Part shown: positions 9,003-19,632 of the stretch, in pieces
How the letters are laid out: each line of letters starts with the position of its first letter
Position numbering within the stretch: the first letter of the stretch is position 1
The notes under the pieces: generated by a model
Database searches by the model: none
Told to the model about the DNA's origin: nothing
What the model saw: the letters and a program-made list of their open reading frames with translations, nothing else
Made by a program: the position numbers and the translations under genes
NCBI GenBank assembly: GCA_964035575.1
Contig: OZ037844.1
Span: forward strand, 868,001-932,000
Length of the DNA: 64,000 bases
Origin: Rhynchopus sp. YZ270_cl-10
Lineage: Eukaryota; Euglenozoa; Diplonemea; Diplonemida; Diplonemidae
Reading direction: 5' to 3'

Positions 9003-10114
9003 CTGGCATCGGTGTCAGTATCAGTGTCAGCATCGGTGTCATCATCAGTGTCATCATCATCAACGTCTGCCCCTGCATCAATGAGCAACTGCGACACATC
9101 TGAATGCTTCCTTAACACTGCATTCCGCAGTGGAGTGAGGCCGCTGTTACTTGACTGATTCACATCCACCTCAGGCATGCACAGAAGAGTGCGCACAGTC
9201 TCGGTGTGCCCCCGGTACACTGCGTACATAAGACATGTTTCTCCTCGGTTGTCTGCGACACGCACTCCCGCACCTGCTTTGACCAACAACTTCACAGTAT
9301 CGAGTGCCCCTTCACTGCAAGCACGGTGCAAAGGTGAAGATCCTTTCTCGTTCTTTGCCTCGATGTCTGCACCTGCATCAATGAGCACCTCCACCACTTC
9401 AGCATGGTTTTCTTGAGCTGCAACGTGCAACGCAGTGAAGTTGTCATCTGCTGAGTGATTCACGTCCACCTCAGGCACGCTCACAAGATAGCGCACAGTC
9501 TGGGTGTGTCCAAAATATGCCGCAAGGGTCAGACATGTGTCTCCTTCAGTGTCTGTGACACACACTCCAGCACCTGCTTTGACCAACATCTTCACAATGG
9601 CGAAGTTTCCAAGAACACTCACCCTGTGCAGAGGTGAACGTCCTTCCTTATCCTTTACCTCGATGTCTGCCCCTGCATCAATGAGCACCTGACACACTGC
9701 AGGGTCCTCCCACATGGCTGGACACGGTCTATTACCATTGCTAGGTAACTCTAACCCATGTGGGACAAACGGGACGTTGCTGCAGACTGACTTCCAATGC
9801 TGCAAGAGGACCTCCGTGCACGCAGTGTGGTCTGCGTGGACGCACTCACTCAGCAGCATCCCGAAGCCCATCTGCGTTGTCTCAACATACGGAAGAAGCA
9901 GTGCGAGGCATTCATCGTGGTTCCCTCTGCATGCCTCGTGCACAGCATCGAAGGAAACCGTTTTGCTGTCTGTGTCTGGGCTGAGCTTCTCAAGTCCCAC
10001 CCGCACGGCAGTCGTGTCGCCGTTCCTGGCAGCCTCCACCAAGACCTCGTCTGCAGAAAGCTTTCTTCTCTTTGGTGCCTTCTCTGCAGTGCTGTCTGCG
10101 TGTCGCTTCGACAT
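8999..10114 (-). CDS. Ankyrin-repeat protein D (371 aa)
   Basis: Starts MSKRHADSTAEKAPKRRKLS and has the same plan as gene C: basic leader, N-terminal module, six ankyrin repeats (KEGRSPLH, TEGDTCLTLAA, DNFTALHVAA, KGSSPLHRA, RGETCLMYAV, SGLTPLRNA) and an acidic DDTDDDTDADTDTDTDAS tail. It is very close to genes A and C at DNA level, pointing to recent tandem duplication. The stop codon overlaps that of the convergent fragment on the plus strand. Likely a soluble, possibly nuclear, protein-binding adaptor; no enzymatic domain is attached. Confidence 0.9.
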   Translation of the reverse strand: MSKRHADSTAEKAPKRRKLSADEVLVEAARNGDTTAVRVGLEKLSPDTDSKTVSFDAVHEACRGNHDECLALLLPYVETTQMGFGMLLSECVHADHTACTEVLLQHWKSVCSNVPFVPHGLELPSNGNRPCPAMWEDPAVCQVLIDAGADIEVKDKEGRSPLHRVSVLGNFAIVKMLVKAGAGVCVTDTEGDTCLTLAAYFGHTQTVRYLVSVPEVDVNHSADDNFTALHVAAQENHAEVVEVLIDAGADIEAKNEKGSSPLHRACSEGALDTVKLLVKAGAGVRVADNRGETCLMYAVYRGHTETVRTLLCMPEVDVNQSSNSGLTPLRNAVLRKHSDVSQLLIDAGADVDDDDTDDDTDADTDTDTDAS

Positions 10115-10225
10115 GGCTTGTGTGTCGTCTCTGTGTCTTTCGTGGTATGGTCTTTTTGAGGTGGTTGATGCACACCCTATTCGATTCTACGGCAGGGCAA
10201 TGCAATGTGGGGGTTGAATAAATAC
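10115..10225 (-). promoter_or_regulatory. Conserved 5' flank of ankyrin gene D
   Basis: Third copy of the block found upstream of genes A and C, with GATGCACACCCTATTCGATT and GGCAGGGCAATGCAATGTGG. Conservation between copies may reflect only recent duplication. Confidence 0.4.
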
Positions 10226-10401
10226 AGTTTTTTTTTTCTCTATTCTTTTTCAAATCATTCTATTCATACAAAAGGCTAGATATTCGCATTGCTGAACGTA
10301 CATTTATATCGCATATTTCACCCCCCCCCATGAAAAATGAATCTACACTCCCCATCTGAACCCCACCCCCATCCCCTCCCCCCTCCTTTCCCCTTCACCT
10401 A

Positions 10402-11040
10402 TCACCCCAGATGGAGTGTCTGCCGTTTACCTTCATGACGACGTGGCGACTCTAGCGGTGTGAGTGACGCGCGTATGCTTGGGAGAGATGTCGAGGCGGT
10501 GCGGGTGTCTGTGGGTGCAATCCACGCACGGGCTTCTGTGAGGAGTGAGCGTGCTGCGTCGATGGAGCAGTGTGTCGTCCTCTCCCTCTCTCGCACTTTC
10601 ACGGAGGGACGCGAGAAGACAGCGTCGTCACCATCAGCACCTTCTCCACCCCCCCGCACGCCATCACCCACACACACCACACTCCGCGGCGCTCGCAAAC
10701 CCTCCAGAGACGTCTGCAGCTCAGTGTCCACCGCTATAAGCTGTTCGAGAACGGAGACGATTTGCTGCTGCGTTTGCTTTGTGTGTTCTGTACGTGCAGG
10801 GGGGTGGGTCGGGGTCGAAAGAGCAATGGGGAGAGAAAGAGGAAGAGGGAGAGGGGTGGACACAGCGACGCGGGGCTGGACGGCAGCATGCCATTGCCGG
10901 TACGTCTCGCCACCTCCGTCCTCAGGGAGCACGGTACGGATGATCTCAAGTCTATCGTTGGCTGCCGCGTACATTACATCCTCGAAGGCAAGCCCGCTCT
11001 GTTGTTGCAGCCGTGCGCTAAACAAAGCCAGTTCTGCCAT
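10402..11040 (-). CDS. Hypothetical protein (212 aa or two exons)
   Basis: Opens MAELALFSARLQQQSGLAFE and reads through helix-forming sequence to YRQWHAAVQP, then a proline/leucine/serine stretch, then another helical segment (QIVSVLEQLIAVDTELQTSL). The low-complexity middle is pyrimidine-rich on the coding strand and ends in CGTACAG, so it could be an intron with two flanking exons. The far C-terminus overlaps a remnant of the convergent fragment (10411-10440) and may not be native. No family is recognised. Confidence 0.5.
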   Translation of the reverse strand: MAELALFSARLQQQSGLAFEDVMYAAANDRLEIIRTVLPEDGGGETYRQWHAAVQPRVAVSTPLPLPLSLPIALSTPTHPPARTEHTKQTQQQIVSVLEQLIAVDTELQTSLEGLRAPRSVVCVGDGVRGGGEGADGDDAVFSRPSVKVRERERTTHCSIDAARSLLTEARAWIAPTDTRTASTSLPSIRASLTPLESPRRHEGKRQTLHLG

Positions 11041-11164
11041 CGTTTGTCCTCTTTTTGCAACACTGTGTACCCCCCCACCTACCCTGAATAGTTTGAAAAA
11101 ATTGAACGCAGCAGGATAGACCCTTTGCTTTGCGTGGTGCTATGGGAGGGGGAGGAAAGTAGAG

Positions 11165-11272
11165 TTGAAATACAAAAAGCCCTCTCGTGAACAGTGTACC
11201 TTTGGTGAGAGGGTGTACCGGGAGGGGGGTGGACCCGAACCATGCGATCCTACAAAAAAAAACATTTCGCGC
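11165..11272 (+). repeat. Dispersed repeat family 6, copy at 11.2 kb
   Basis: Begins GTTGAAATACAAAAAGCCCT and runs through CTCGTGAACAGTGTACCTT, GGGGGGTGGACCC and CATGCGATCCTAC. The same ordered phrases occur at 13234-13330, 25680-25812, 33308-33425, 33548-33655, 38922-39010 and 63111-63180. Confidence 0.65.
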
Positions 11273-11659
11273 TTATTAGAAGTATTATTTCATATACATT
11301 CTGACGAAAAGAAGGTGTAGAGGGTGAAAAAGTATGAAAAGGGGGGGGAAGGAAGAGGCGTTTTGTTTTATCATAGCATGTTTTTTTTTTGGGGGGGGGA
11401 GGGGGCGGGTGGGGACTTGCACGGCGAAGGAAATCGTTAAGGAAATAGCGCCACAAACCCATTTTTTTTTTTTTTTTTTTTTGAAATTCAGGCAGGGTGT
11501 TTCCTAATTTGCTTCCGCTTCCGGGGATTTGGAAAAAATTGGCCAGGGAAAAAATTTGCGGGAAAAAATTAGGGACGTATTTAAAGTGCTTATGTTTTGG
11601 TATTTTCCCGAAAGAAGTATGTTCGCCGTTCTGGATCGCTCCAATCATTCAAATAAAGC

Positions 11660-12130
11660 AGTTTTCGGGAATTTTTATTTTCACCGATGTTGGGTACCGT
11701 GCGCCTGCGGCGCTGCCTGTTCCTACCAGTTTCTACAGGCAAACACTTGGCCCCCTTTACCTTACACTGACGGGTTTTGACCAAAACCAAGGACTTGTCC
11801 ATTTCGTCAAATTGACCCCACCACAGAACGGGCGGATTCCGGAAATGCAAATGCCGGTGTTTTCGGGCATTTTCATGTTTTCAGGATCAGGGAGAGAAAA
11901 TCTGGGTTGTGGGATTTACCTGGTCCCCTTTTCCTTACACTCATTTTGACCAACACCAAGAACTTGGCCATTTCGGCAAATTGACCCCACCACAGCGCGG
12001 ACGGATTCCGGAAATGCCATTCGCGGTGTGTTTTGGGCCTGAAAACCTACCGTTTCTTCAGGGAAAAAATTTGCTTCCGGATGTCGAAATTTTCCGGAAA
12101 AGTTCCGAAATTAGGAAACACCCTGAATTC
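11660..12130 (+). repeat. Dispersed repeat, copy 2 of the 500-1330 family
   Basis: Contains the GC hairpin at 11694-11714, the phrase CAAACACTTGGCCCCCTTTA and two rounds of the TTGACCCCACCACAG...CGGATTCCGGAAATGC block, in the same order as at 700-1040. Confidence 0.7.
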
Positions 12131-12547
12131 AGGTCAAAACCCCCCCTAAAATAGTCGTATTTGGTAGTCTGGCCGACTGTGCCAGTCTGCCAGACTCAAG
12201 ACACCCAATTTTTTGACGCTTTCTTGACTTTTTCCTGACTTCTGAAAGTCCAGAAAATTCAGGATTTTCCAAAGTCTGGCAAAGTCGGCCAGAATATGTA
12301 TTTGGCCCCAAAACCGCCTCCCGAGCACGATAATATCTCATTAAAGCCACAGACCCAAACAGAGGCTTTGTTCCCAAAAAAAAAAGGTACCTGGGAGGGG
12401 GGAAAGGGTGGTGACCTAGAAACGTCATTCTGGGGTGTTTTGAGGGGGTTCGCAGGGGGTATTTTTTGACCTGAAAACCTGGAAAAGTGGGGGAAAAAAA
12501 ACTTTTGTGGCAAAAAAAAAAAAAAAAACGGGGCTATGCAAGGTCCT

Positions 12548-13082
12548 AGGCATACATGTCATGCGAAGAGATTATTCGCATTCTTCGCATTTAAAATTTT
12601 TTCCAAAAAATCTTCAAAAAAAATCTTCGTATTTTCCATTGCCGCACTAGATCGTGAATTTGAGGCATGATGTGTGATTTTTCTTCTTCTTTTTTTTGCT
12701 AAAAACATCGCAAATATGAATTTTTGGATCGATATGAAAAAAAAAGCAATGCGGGATCGGACAATTTTCTTTCTTGTGCAGTAAGCTATCCCACCACAGT
12801 GCGCACAAAACTCATTTTTTTTTTTGAATATACGAGAATCGTCATATAAAAATAAAACTCTGTTTTTAGATAGTGCTTGCCGAATTACTCCCCAGATTCA
12901 TTCACTCAGGGACACTAATTCGAGCGATCAACGAAAAAACTTTCTCTCTTTTTTTCCTTGTTTTCGTTTCTTTTTACTGAATATCTATCTAAAAAAGGAA
13001 GAGTTTTATTTTTTTTTTGTGTGAGCAAAAATTGCTGGGAAAAAGCTCTTCGCATCTTCTTCGCATGCCATGTATGTCTGGG
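12548..13082. mobile_element. Inverted-repeat element carrying a nested second element
   Basis: Ends in imperfect inverted repeats: ACATGTCATGCGAAGAG near 12553 and, in reverse complement, ACATGGCATGCGAAGAAG near 13070. It has no coding capacity. The ~200-bp element at 12816-13015 lies inside it and occurs alone at 16604-16805, so this looks like one small element inserted into another. Confidence 0.55.
12816..13015 (+). mobile_element. Small inverted-repeat element, copy 1
   Basis: Nearly identical, in reverse orientation, to 16604-16805 over about 190 bp. It also has its own imperfect terminal inverted repeats (ATAAAACTCTGTTTTTAGAT against the reverse complement of ATCTATCTAAAAAAGGAAGA). 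It is non-coding and MITE-like. The high identity between copies suggests recent movement. Confidence 0.7.
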
Positions 13083-13169
13083 GGGGGAGAAATGGGGTTT
13101 GCAAAATGGGAGGAAATTCGAGGGGAAAATATCAACAGATCGTGTTACATTTTGTCTGGTTTTTTTTGA

Positions 13170-13216
13170 AAAGTTTATAAGATGATCCGAAGCCTCTCGT
13201 GCATAGTCACCTTGAT
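13170..13216 (+). repeat. Hairpin module, family 1
   Basis: Reads AAGTTTATAAGATGATCCGA then AGCCTCTCGTGCATAGTCAC and CTT. The outer AAGATGA pairs with TCACCTT apart from one mismatch. This is one of about 20 modules with the loop CCTCTCGTG. Confidence 0.7.
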
Positions 13217-13233
13217 CATAAAAAAGGGGGGGT

Positions 13234-13330
13234 TGAAAGTGCAAAGGATGGTACATCAGGTCATCACGCATGACATGGTGCACCGTGGGTGGACCCCCCC
13301 ATGCAGTCCTACATTTGTTTAGTGGTGTAT
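13234..13330 (+). repeat. Dispersed repeat family 6, copy at 13.2 kb
   Basis: Shares TGCACCGTGGGTGGACCCCC and ATGCAGTCCTACAT with the copies near 11.2, 25.7 and 33.3 kb. Its first half is replaced by a different hairpin (GGTCATCACGCATGAC). Confidence 0.55.
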
Positions 13331-14651
13331 CACTTTGAAAGAGAATTTTTTCCATATACTAACTATTCTACTGAATAGAAGGTATAATAGGGTGCACTAA
13401 ATAAAAGAGAAATTGAAAGTTGGTACACGCTATGCAGCAGAGATTCAACTGAAATTCGACCAAGTGTGTCAGGTTTACACAACAGACCTGTCAAGAAAGT
13501 GAATTTTATAACGTGCGGAACACTTCAAGACTGATGCACTGTACCACAAAAAGAGAAGTTGAAAGTGGCAAAACACCCGCACCATACATCGGAAGCAGGC
13601 ACTGCTAAAAATGCTAACGGAAGAAGAAAACTAAAAAAAAAAAAACCACAATATGGGGGTGTGGAGGGAGGGGAGGTTCTGAAAAAGAGGGCGGGAAAAG
13701 AAAGAAACAGTTTTTTTTTTTTTTTTTTTTTTTTTGAAAAATGTTGGGATGGGAGTGGGATAGGGTGGGTGGTTACACCCCCCCATTTTTTTTTCTTCTC
13801 CTGTTTTTTTGTGTTTTTTTTTTGTTGTTTTCGCTTCTGTCCGCAGTGATTGGACAGAAGCACCAAGAGAGAGGTGTCACTTTTTTTGATAAATTTGTTA
13901 GAAAACGGACGCTGACCACTTGAAATTTAAAAAAAAAAAATTTTTTTTTGAGGTTTGTCATTACTGTAATACGCTGAAAAGGACCATTGATGTACGTGGG
14001 GGTACATTCACAGCATCTCCTCAGCTGACTCACCTGTCGGGGTGGTCCCAATCTGAAATCGCATCGAGCTGGGGAGAGATCGAAGAAAAAAATTTGAAGA
14101 TGAATGAGCCTCGTTGTCCACACTTTTTTTAACGAAAAAAAGTTAGTTGTACAAAACGCTCAACCTTGTTTTTTGGTTTTTCGACAGGTCAAACACCAAA
14201 AGGAAAAAGTAAAAATATCCTCAAAAAATAACTCATTTTGATTTCCATCTCAGACTGAATCGCAAATATCTAGAAGGAAGCGCTCGCGCTGGAAGAAAGA
14301 AAAGAACGATTTTTTTTTTATATTTTTTTTATTTTTGGAAGATGGACCAGCTTAGCAATGCGTACGTCTGCCTTAGATCCTTGAAAGAACTGTTAAACGC
14401 TGTTGACATGACCCACACCCACCACCTTACAGACGAGCTGAGTAGTGAGAATTGGCGCCACAAACTTTGCAGAAGAATTGTAAAAAGAAATGATTGGTTC
14501 TGTGAGGTTTTTTTTTTGCTCGGGGAAAAAAGGAAAGGCATAAAGCCGGAAACAAATGTCGGAGCCGGGAGGGAACTAAATGCACTGCATACATAAGTCT
14601 CGCATGGGTGACCTGAAGTCACTTCAGTCCTGGAGGGGGGCATTTTTTTTT

Positions 14652-14715
14652 TGATAAATTCTTGGAGTAGTGTAGTTGCCTCGGTTGTGTTGCCACAGTA
14701 TGTGCAATCTCCACT
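14652..14715 (+). repeat. Hairpin module, family 3/4 (TTGC/GCAA stem)
   Basis: Leader TTGGAGTAGTGTAG, inner stem TTGC pairing with GCAA, and trailer TCTCCACT. Near-identical copies are at 19567-19632 and 21595-21660; shorter ones are at 18452-18500 and 22432-22480. Confidence 0.75.
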
Positions 14716-14934
14716 ATAATTTTTGTAGTTTCGACAATCACCCTGTCCGAGGATGGGTTCTGCACACGTGTCACGCTGACATGAGGCATCGTGCACCCCC
14801 ACCCCCGAACCAAAGTTTTCCTGCCTGTCCCCACTAGCCTGAGGCCTGGGGGGGAGAAGAAGGGGGAGCTAAAACAGAAACATAAAAAGCAAGATGAAAT
14901 CTTAATAGAAGGATTGGAGTTGTCCACCTACGAT

Positions 14935-15059
14935 AATGTTGGCAGTATTGTGATGGGGAGCCCATTGGAATACGCAAAATACATCAAAATACATCACAAT
15001 GCGTATTGTGATGTATTTTGCGTATTCCAATGGGCTTCCATCACAATACTGCCAACATT
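14935..15059. repeat. Long palindrome, copy 1 of 3
   Basis: Two ~60-bp arms form an almost perfect hairpin: AATGTTGGCAGTATTGTGAT at the left end is the reverse complement of the right end, and the core phrase CCCATTGGAATACGCAAAAT appears in both orientations. It is non-coding. The copies at 25009-25118 and 35191-35319 have the same core, but the outermost bases differ between copies and still pair within each copy. Confidence 0.9.
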
Positions 15060-15665
15060 AACCGCCTCTTTTAAAAAGCAAGAAAAAGAGTTTCAGCCTG
15101 AAGAATATTTTGGTACTAAATAAAGTATGAAACACGGCAATAAAATCGGGGGGTGAACAAAAAAAAAAAAAAAAAAAACGGAATTTTGTGCGTTTTTTTT
15201 TCCAGCCTGCGGAGGGGGGTGAAAAGGGGTTCAAAGCTAAGAAAGCATTGCCAATTGACATGACTACATCTTTTTTGTTGTCACAGCATTCAGCTGTCAT
15301 TCTGTGTAAAATAAAAATAAAAAATAAAAGAAAGAAGAAGAAAATATAATACTTTTGTATGATGAAGCTAAGCTCGTCGTGCTTGGTCACCTTGTAAAAG
15401 TGAAGGCGTGAGATACGCAATATACCCCACGCCTATGAGTGGATGAGCTGGAACACGACCCTAATAGTACCGGGATATCATGATGATTTTACCCCTAAAA
15501 AAGGCACCGAAGGTGCTACTAAATAACGGGGGGTCAGGAACACCATCATATTGTTTTTCCCCCCCACATATTATATACCAAATTTGTCAAATAAATATGC
15601 ACACAACCTGAACAAAAGTGTTTTTTTTTTTTTCTTTTCCTTTTTTTGAAAATTTGGTTGTGTTA

Positions 15666-15697
15666 GTGTAAACGCCTGATAATGCGGTTTACTACAC
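15666..15697 (+). repeat. Hairpin module, family 3/4 (variant stem)
   Basis: Follows the leader AATTTGGTTGTGTTA. GTGTAAACGC pairs with GCGGTTTACTACAC across a short loop; the stem sequence is unlike the usual GTGTAGACACC copies but the pairing is stronger. Confidence 0.65.
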
Positions 15698-16603
15698 ACA
15701 AAAACAAACGCTTTTGCGTAACTGCTGATGAACACAGGTTAAAGAAGGATGCCAAATGGGCAGCAGTGCAATTGCCATCCAAAATGTGCAGTTAATCTCA
15801 TAGACAAATTATAATAAAAATATAATATAAAAAATAAAAACAATTCGGACAGATTCCCCTACTGCGAAAGTGCGCAGAGAATGAGAAATAACATTCTTGT
15901 GCGTAAAGTGTGTAATAAATATTCTGTGTTTGATATTTTTATTACTGCAATACGCTCCCACTGACGACCTGGCCGTGAAGAGGGGCCAAAAAAAAAAAAA
16001 TATGCGCACCTGGTCTGTTGTAGTTGTGAACTCCACGAAATTTTGAAGGGGGAAAAAGAAAGAACAAATTCATACACTTTCAAATAAAAATTTGAAAGCA
16101 TTAGGGAAGTGTATAAAAAACAACAACAACCCATCTTTTTTTAAATTCATTGTTGCAAAAAAAAAGAACAAAGATTCGCAAGGAAAAAATTTCGCGGTGT
16201 GACAACGTTGATATGACCTTCCTGCAAAAGTGTGTTTCTCCGGAGGGGAAAAAATGATGAATGGTGTCCCCTTGCAACACGTCAGCACACATTGGTAAAA
16301 GCTATACGATAATATAAAGAAAACGTTATTTCATATACTTTCTTTTCTAAACAAAAAGAAGGCAAAGAGGGTGCGTAAAATTTGTATGCGAGGCTCGGGA
16401 GGCTGGATGAGCTTTTGTGCAATAAAATCAGGAAGATGAAGGAGAACAAGAAGTGAACATTTTGAACGCTGCAGCTGCCTCACACACATACACACACATA
16501 CACCTTTGGGGCCATATTCTGAGCAAGAATTACCCCTATTAGTTATCGCTCATCTCAATGAACAACAAAAAATCGTTGACAACCACTTAAGAGAGAGAAA
16601 AGA

Positions 16604-16805
16604 AAAAATAAAACTCTTCCTTTTTTTTAGATAGATATTCAGTAAAAAGAAACGAAAACAAGGAAAAAAAGAGAAAAAGTTTTTTTCGTTGATCGCTCGA
16701 ATTAGTGTCCCTGAGTGAATGAATCTGGGGAGTAATTCGGCAAGCACTATCTAAAAACAGAGTTTTATTTTTATATGACGATTCTCGTATATTCAAAAAA
16801 AAAAA
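16604..16805 (-). mobile_element. Small inverted-repeat element, copy 2
   Basis: Reverse-oriented near copy of 12816-13015. Here it is not inside another recognisable element. Confidence 0.7.
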
Positions 16806-17039
16806 TTGTGAAGATGAGCCCCCAGCCTCTCCTGCTTTGTCCAAGAGGCGGGGTTTTATTTTGATAAAATAGAAATTAAACTCTAGAATTTCAGGCACGA
16901 TAGCGGTGTCACCAAAAACGCTGGGGGAAAAAAAAACAAGTAATTGCTACCGGAAAAAAAACGGGGTGTGATGTGGAACTCCATCCTGTAGAAATAATCT
17001 ACAACACGCCCAGCATTCTGCTCTTCTGCAGCAGGTATG

Positions 17040-17273
17040 CTAACGCTCTTCGTGCGCTGCCAGACCCACTGGGACGCCAGCATCTGAAACGTTCAAGAAG
17101 GGGCTGTCCTCTTCGTCCAGCACCATCTGCTCGATAGCGTTGTTGGACGTCAGCTCGGCAGGCTCCGCGTGTTCCAGCTCGTTTTTGTCGATCCCACATT
17201 GTCGTCGTCGTTGGAGCAGTGCGGAAGGAACACAGAATGCACAGACTACAACACATCGATCACACCAGGCGCA
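17040..17273 (-). pseudogene. Isolated coding fragment, about 78 codons
   Basis: Non-repetitive, GC-richer sequence with one clean minus-strand frame: CAWCDRCVVVCAFCVP near its start, GIDKNELEHAEPAEL in the middle, then NNAIEQMVLDEEDSPFLNVS and AAHEER before TAG. It has no start codon and is flanked by A/T runs and repeats. The CxxC...CxxC spacing could bind zinc. I do not recognise the family. It could be a captured exon, a remnant of a transposon protein, or an isolated exon of an unseen gene. Confidence 0.35.
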
Positions 17274-18083
17274 TCAGCACCTCCAGCAAATCGCCAGGAT
17301 GCTACGGTGGTTTCGAAAATCGTGCGGAGTTTTCCACAGCACACCCCGCTTTTTTCTTAGCAATTACTTGTTCTTGTTGTTATTGTTGTTTTCAACCACC
17401 TTCCTTCAACCCTTGTAGGATCAGTTGTAATTTTTTTCGCGAAAACATGAAATTACACATTTCAAGAGAACATCCTCCGCCCGTGCAGTGGTGGGGTCAA
17501 TCTCGAAAATTGGACAATTTTTTGACCACTTAAATTTTGGGAAATATGAGCCCGGTTGCTTATACGTGGGCCCATTTTCGGCTAAAATTTTCCTCAAAAT
17601 CTGGTTTTGTAAAATTGACCCTTTACTCCCCCCCCACATCGATTTCAATACTATACCTTACTTCACCTACGGTTACCCTTACAGGGGGGGTGAAGGAAGG
17701 TAAGTTGAAAAGAAAGGTCCCATGGGTTGCAAAGGTCCAAATTTGTTTGATTATAGACTACTATCACTAGATAATAGCCACGGTTTTTCTTCACAGGATC
17801 CTTTAAAGAGTTACGTTAACGCTACACTCCGGATAGAGATAACTCCACTCCTGACATCAAACACAACACAGCCACCGTTTTTTGTTTTTTTTTGAGGAGG
17901 GGAAATCATGGTGATTTATTTTTGAAAAAAAAAGACATATCAGTATTTTTGGAGAAGTGGTTTTGGGGAAGTGGGAAAAAGGGGACTCTCCGTCCACATG
18001 AAGATTTCACGTAGCACGGTGACAGGGTTTGCATTGTACTTTTTGGGGAATAAAACTAAAAGAAAAAATAAGAACACTTTGTC

Positions 18084-18116
18084 AAGATGGCATGTACCTC
18101 TTGTACATATCATCTT
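18084..18116. repeat. Hairpin module, family 1 (perfect variant)
   Basis: AAGATG pairs with CATCTT and, inside that, ATGTAC pairs with GTACAT around the loop CTCTT. It keeps the outer stem of the family but has a different, perfectly complementary inner stem. Confidence 0.75.
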
Positions 18117-19566
18117 TAATTAGAAAGAAGAAAAAAAGGGGGTTCTACCGGGTAGTCAGCGTCATGACTCTTTCGGTAGGTTACGGTGGGGGGGAAATTT
18201 CTTTTTTTTTTTTGAAAAATTGAAAAAATTGATGACGTGTACTTACACCTCGCTTTTTTTCTCGTGTGAACCTAAGGAACTCCACGCAGCCGTCCCTCGC
18301 CTATCTCTCGTTTCGTGGATACCCGCTACTACGTCCTACTCCCGCCTCCACTCGTCAGGGTAACGAAGGGGGATCATTGGATGCCCAGGGTAATTAGGCC
18401 CGGGAGAGATAGTTTGGGCAGGTTTTTTTTTTTTTTTTTTTTTCGAAAAAAAGTTGGAGTAGTGTAGTTGCCTCGGGTTGTGTTGCCACAGTTGCTTTAA
18501 AAAAAAAGAACGAACCCTGAGATGAACCAGGTCTCACGGACCTAGCAATCTTGAAAATAGGTTGGGGGTCGGGGAAGGAAGGTGCATTGGTATTGGGTTA
18601 GCGGGGGGCAATAAGATCTTTTACTGGTTTCTTGTGTTCAAGTTGTGGCAAACACAAAAAAACAAAAAAAACAAAAGAAATTTTGCCAAGATGACTGTGC
18701 CTTTCGTGCACACATCAGAAAGAAGTGGGGAAGAGGGTAATGGTCGAGGATATGAGGATGAGGATGAGGGCAAGTAATGATGGGTTTGGATGAAGTTTGT
18801 TTTGTTTGTTTGTCAGTATTGCTCTTTGTGCTCTTAATGATGGGGGTGTTCACCACGGAAGGAGGAGGGGGGTTTGAACAGGGTTTTCTTTTGAAGTGTT
18901 TGTTACTTTTGTTGCGTGCTCATATTGTTTTTTGTTTTTCGTTTTTTGGGGTTGAGCAAAATAATTATAAAAGAGATAACCCTCTTTTGTATAAAAGTAT
19001 TTCATCATATGCAATCAATAAATTGATAGTATATGAAATAAAAGTAAAAATAAAGTGAAGTTGATATGTGCATAACGCCTCTGGGACGCAGGCACTTGAC
19101 ACTCCGCAATAATAAAAATAAAATAAAATAAAAAAACAGGCGAGGTAAAGATGGCCTGTTTTATTGAAAGCCTTATGGGATTTGATGGATTTTTCCGCAT
19201 CAGCACCCACAAGAGGAAATAGAAACTTAACACTCATCACACGAATAAAAACCTACGGGAGGAGGTTGTGTTGAAAACGCACACACTTCAACCTGTTTAG
19301 TGAGGAGTGGCTCTGCACCGCGGTTCGTCCCCCAGAACCGCAAAAGTGTGTTCAAAATGCTTTGTTTCTATTTCCTCCTTCATTTCATGAGGCGACAAAA
19401 AAAACAAAAACCTACAATATTCTGATTCAGCAAAACTCCATCATACAATGCACAAGCGAACAAAACCCCCCTCTCCCCCTCTGGTGCATTGCATATCGTC
19501 CCCCTTCCTCTCCCTTTTCCTATCGGTTGGCTACCCACAGCTCTCTGCCTCATTTTTTTATATTTT

Positions 19567-19632
19567 TGATAAATTCTTGGAGTAGTGTAGTTGCCTCGGG
19601 TTGTGTTGCCACAGTTTGTGCAATCTCTACTG
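19567..19632 (+). repeat. Hairpin module, family 3/4
   Basis: TAAATTCTTGGAGTAGTGTA leader, TTGC/GCAA inner stem and a TCTCTACT trailer; near copy of 14652-14715. Confidence 0.7.

Noticed and set aside
3779-10253. Plus- and minus-frame ORFs overlapping the ankyrin genes (such as MLQEDLRARSVVCVDAL)
   Set aside because: They are shadow frames of the ankyrin genes and repeat because the genes repeat.
18290-18400. Possible SSU rRNA 3' end (GGGGGATCATTG)
   Set aside because: Only about 12 bases resemble the rRNA end; the flanks do not. It matches better to another dispersed copy near 39022-39063.
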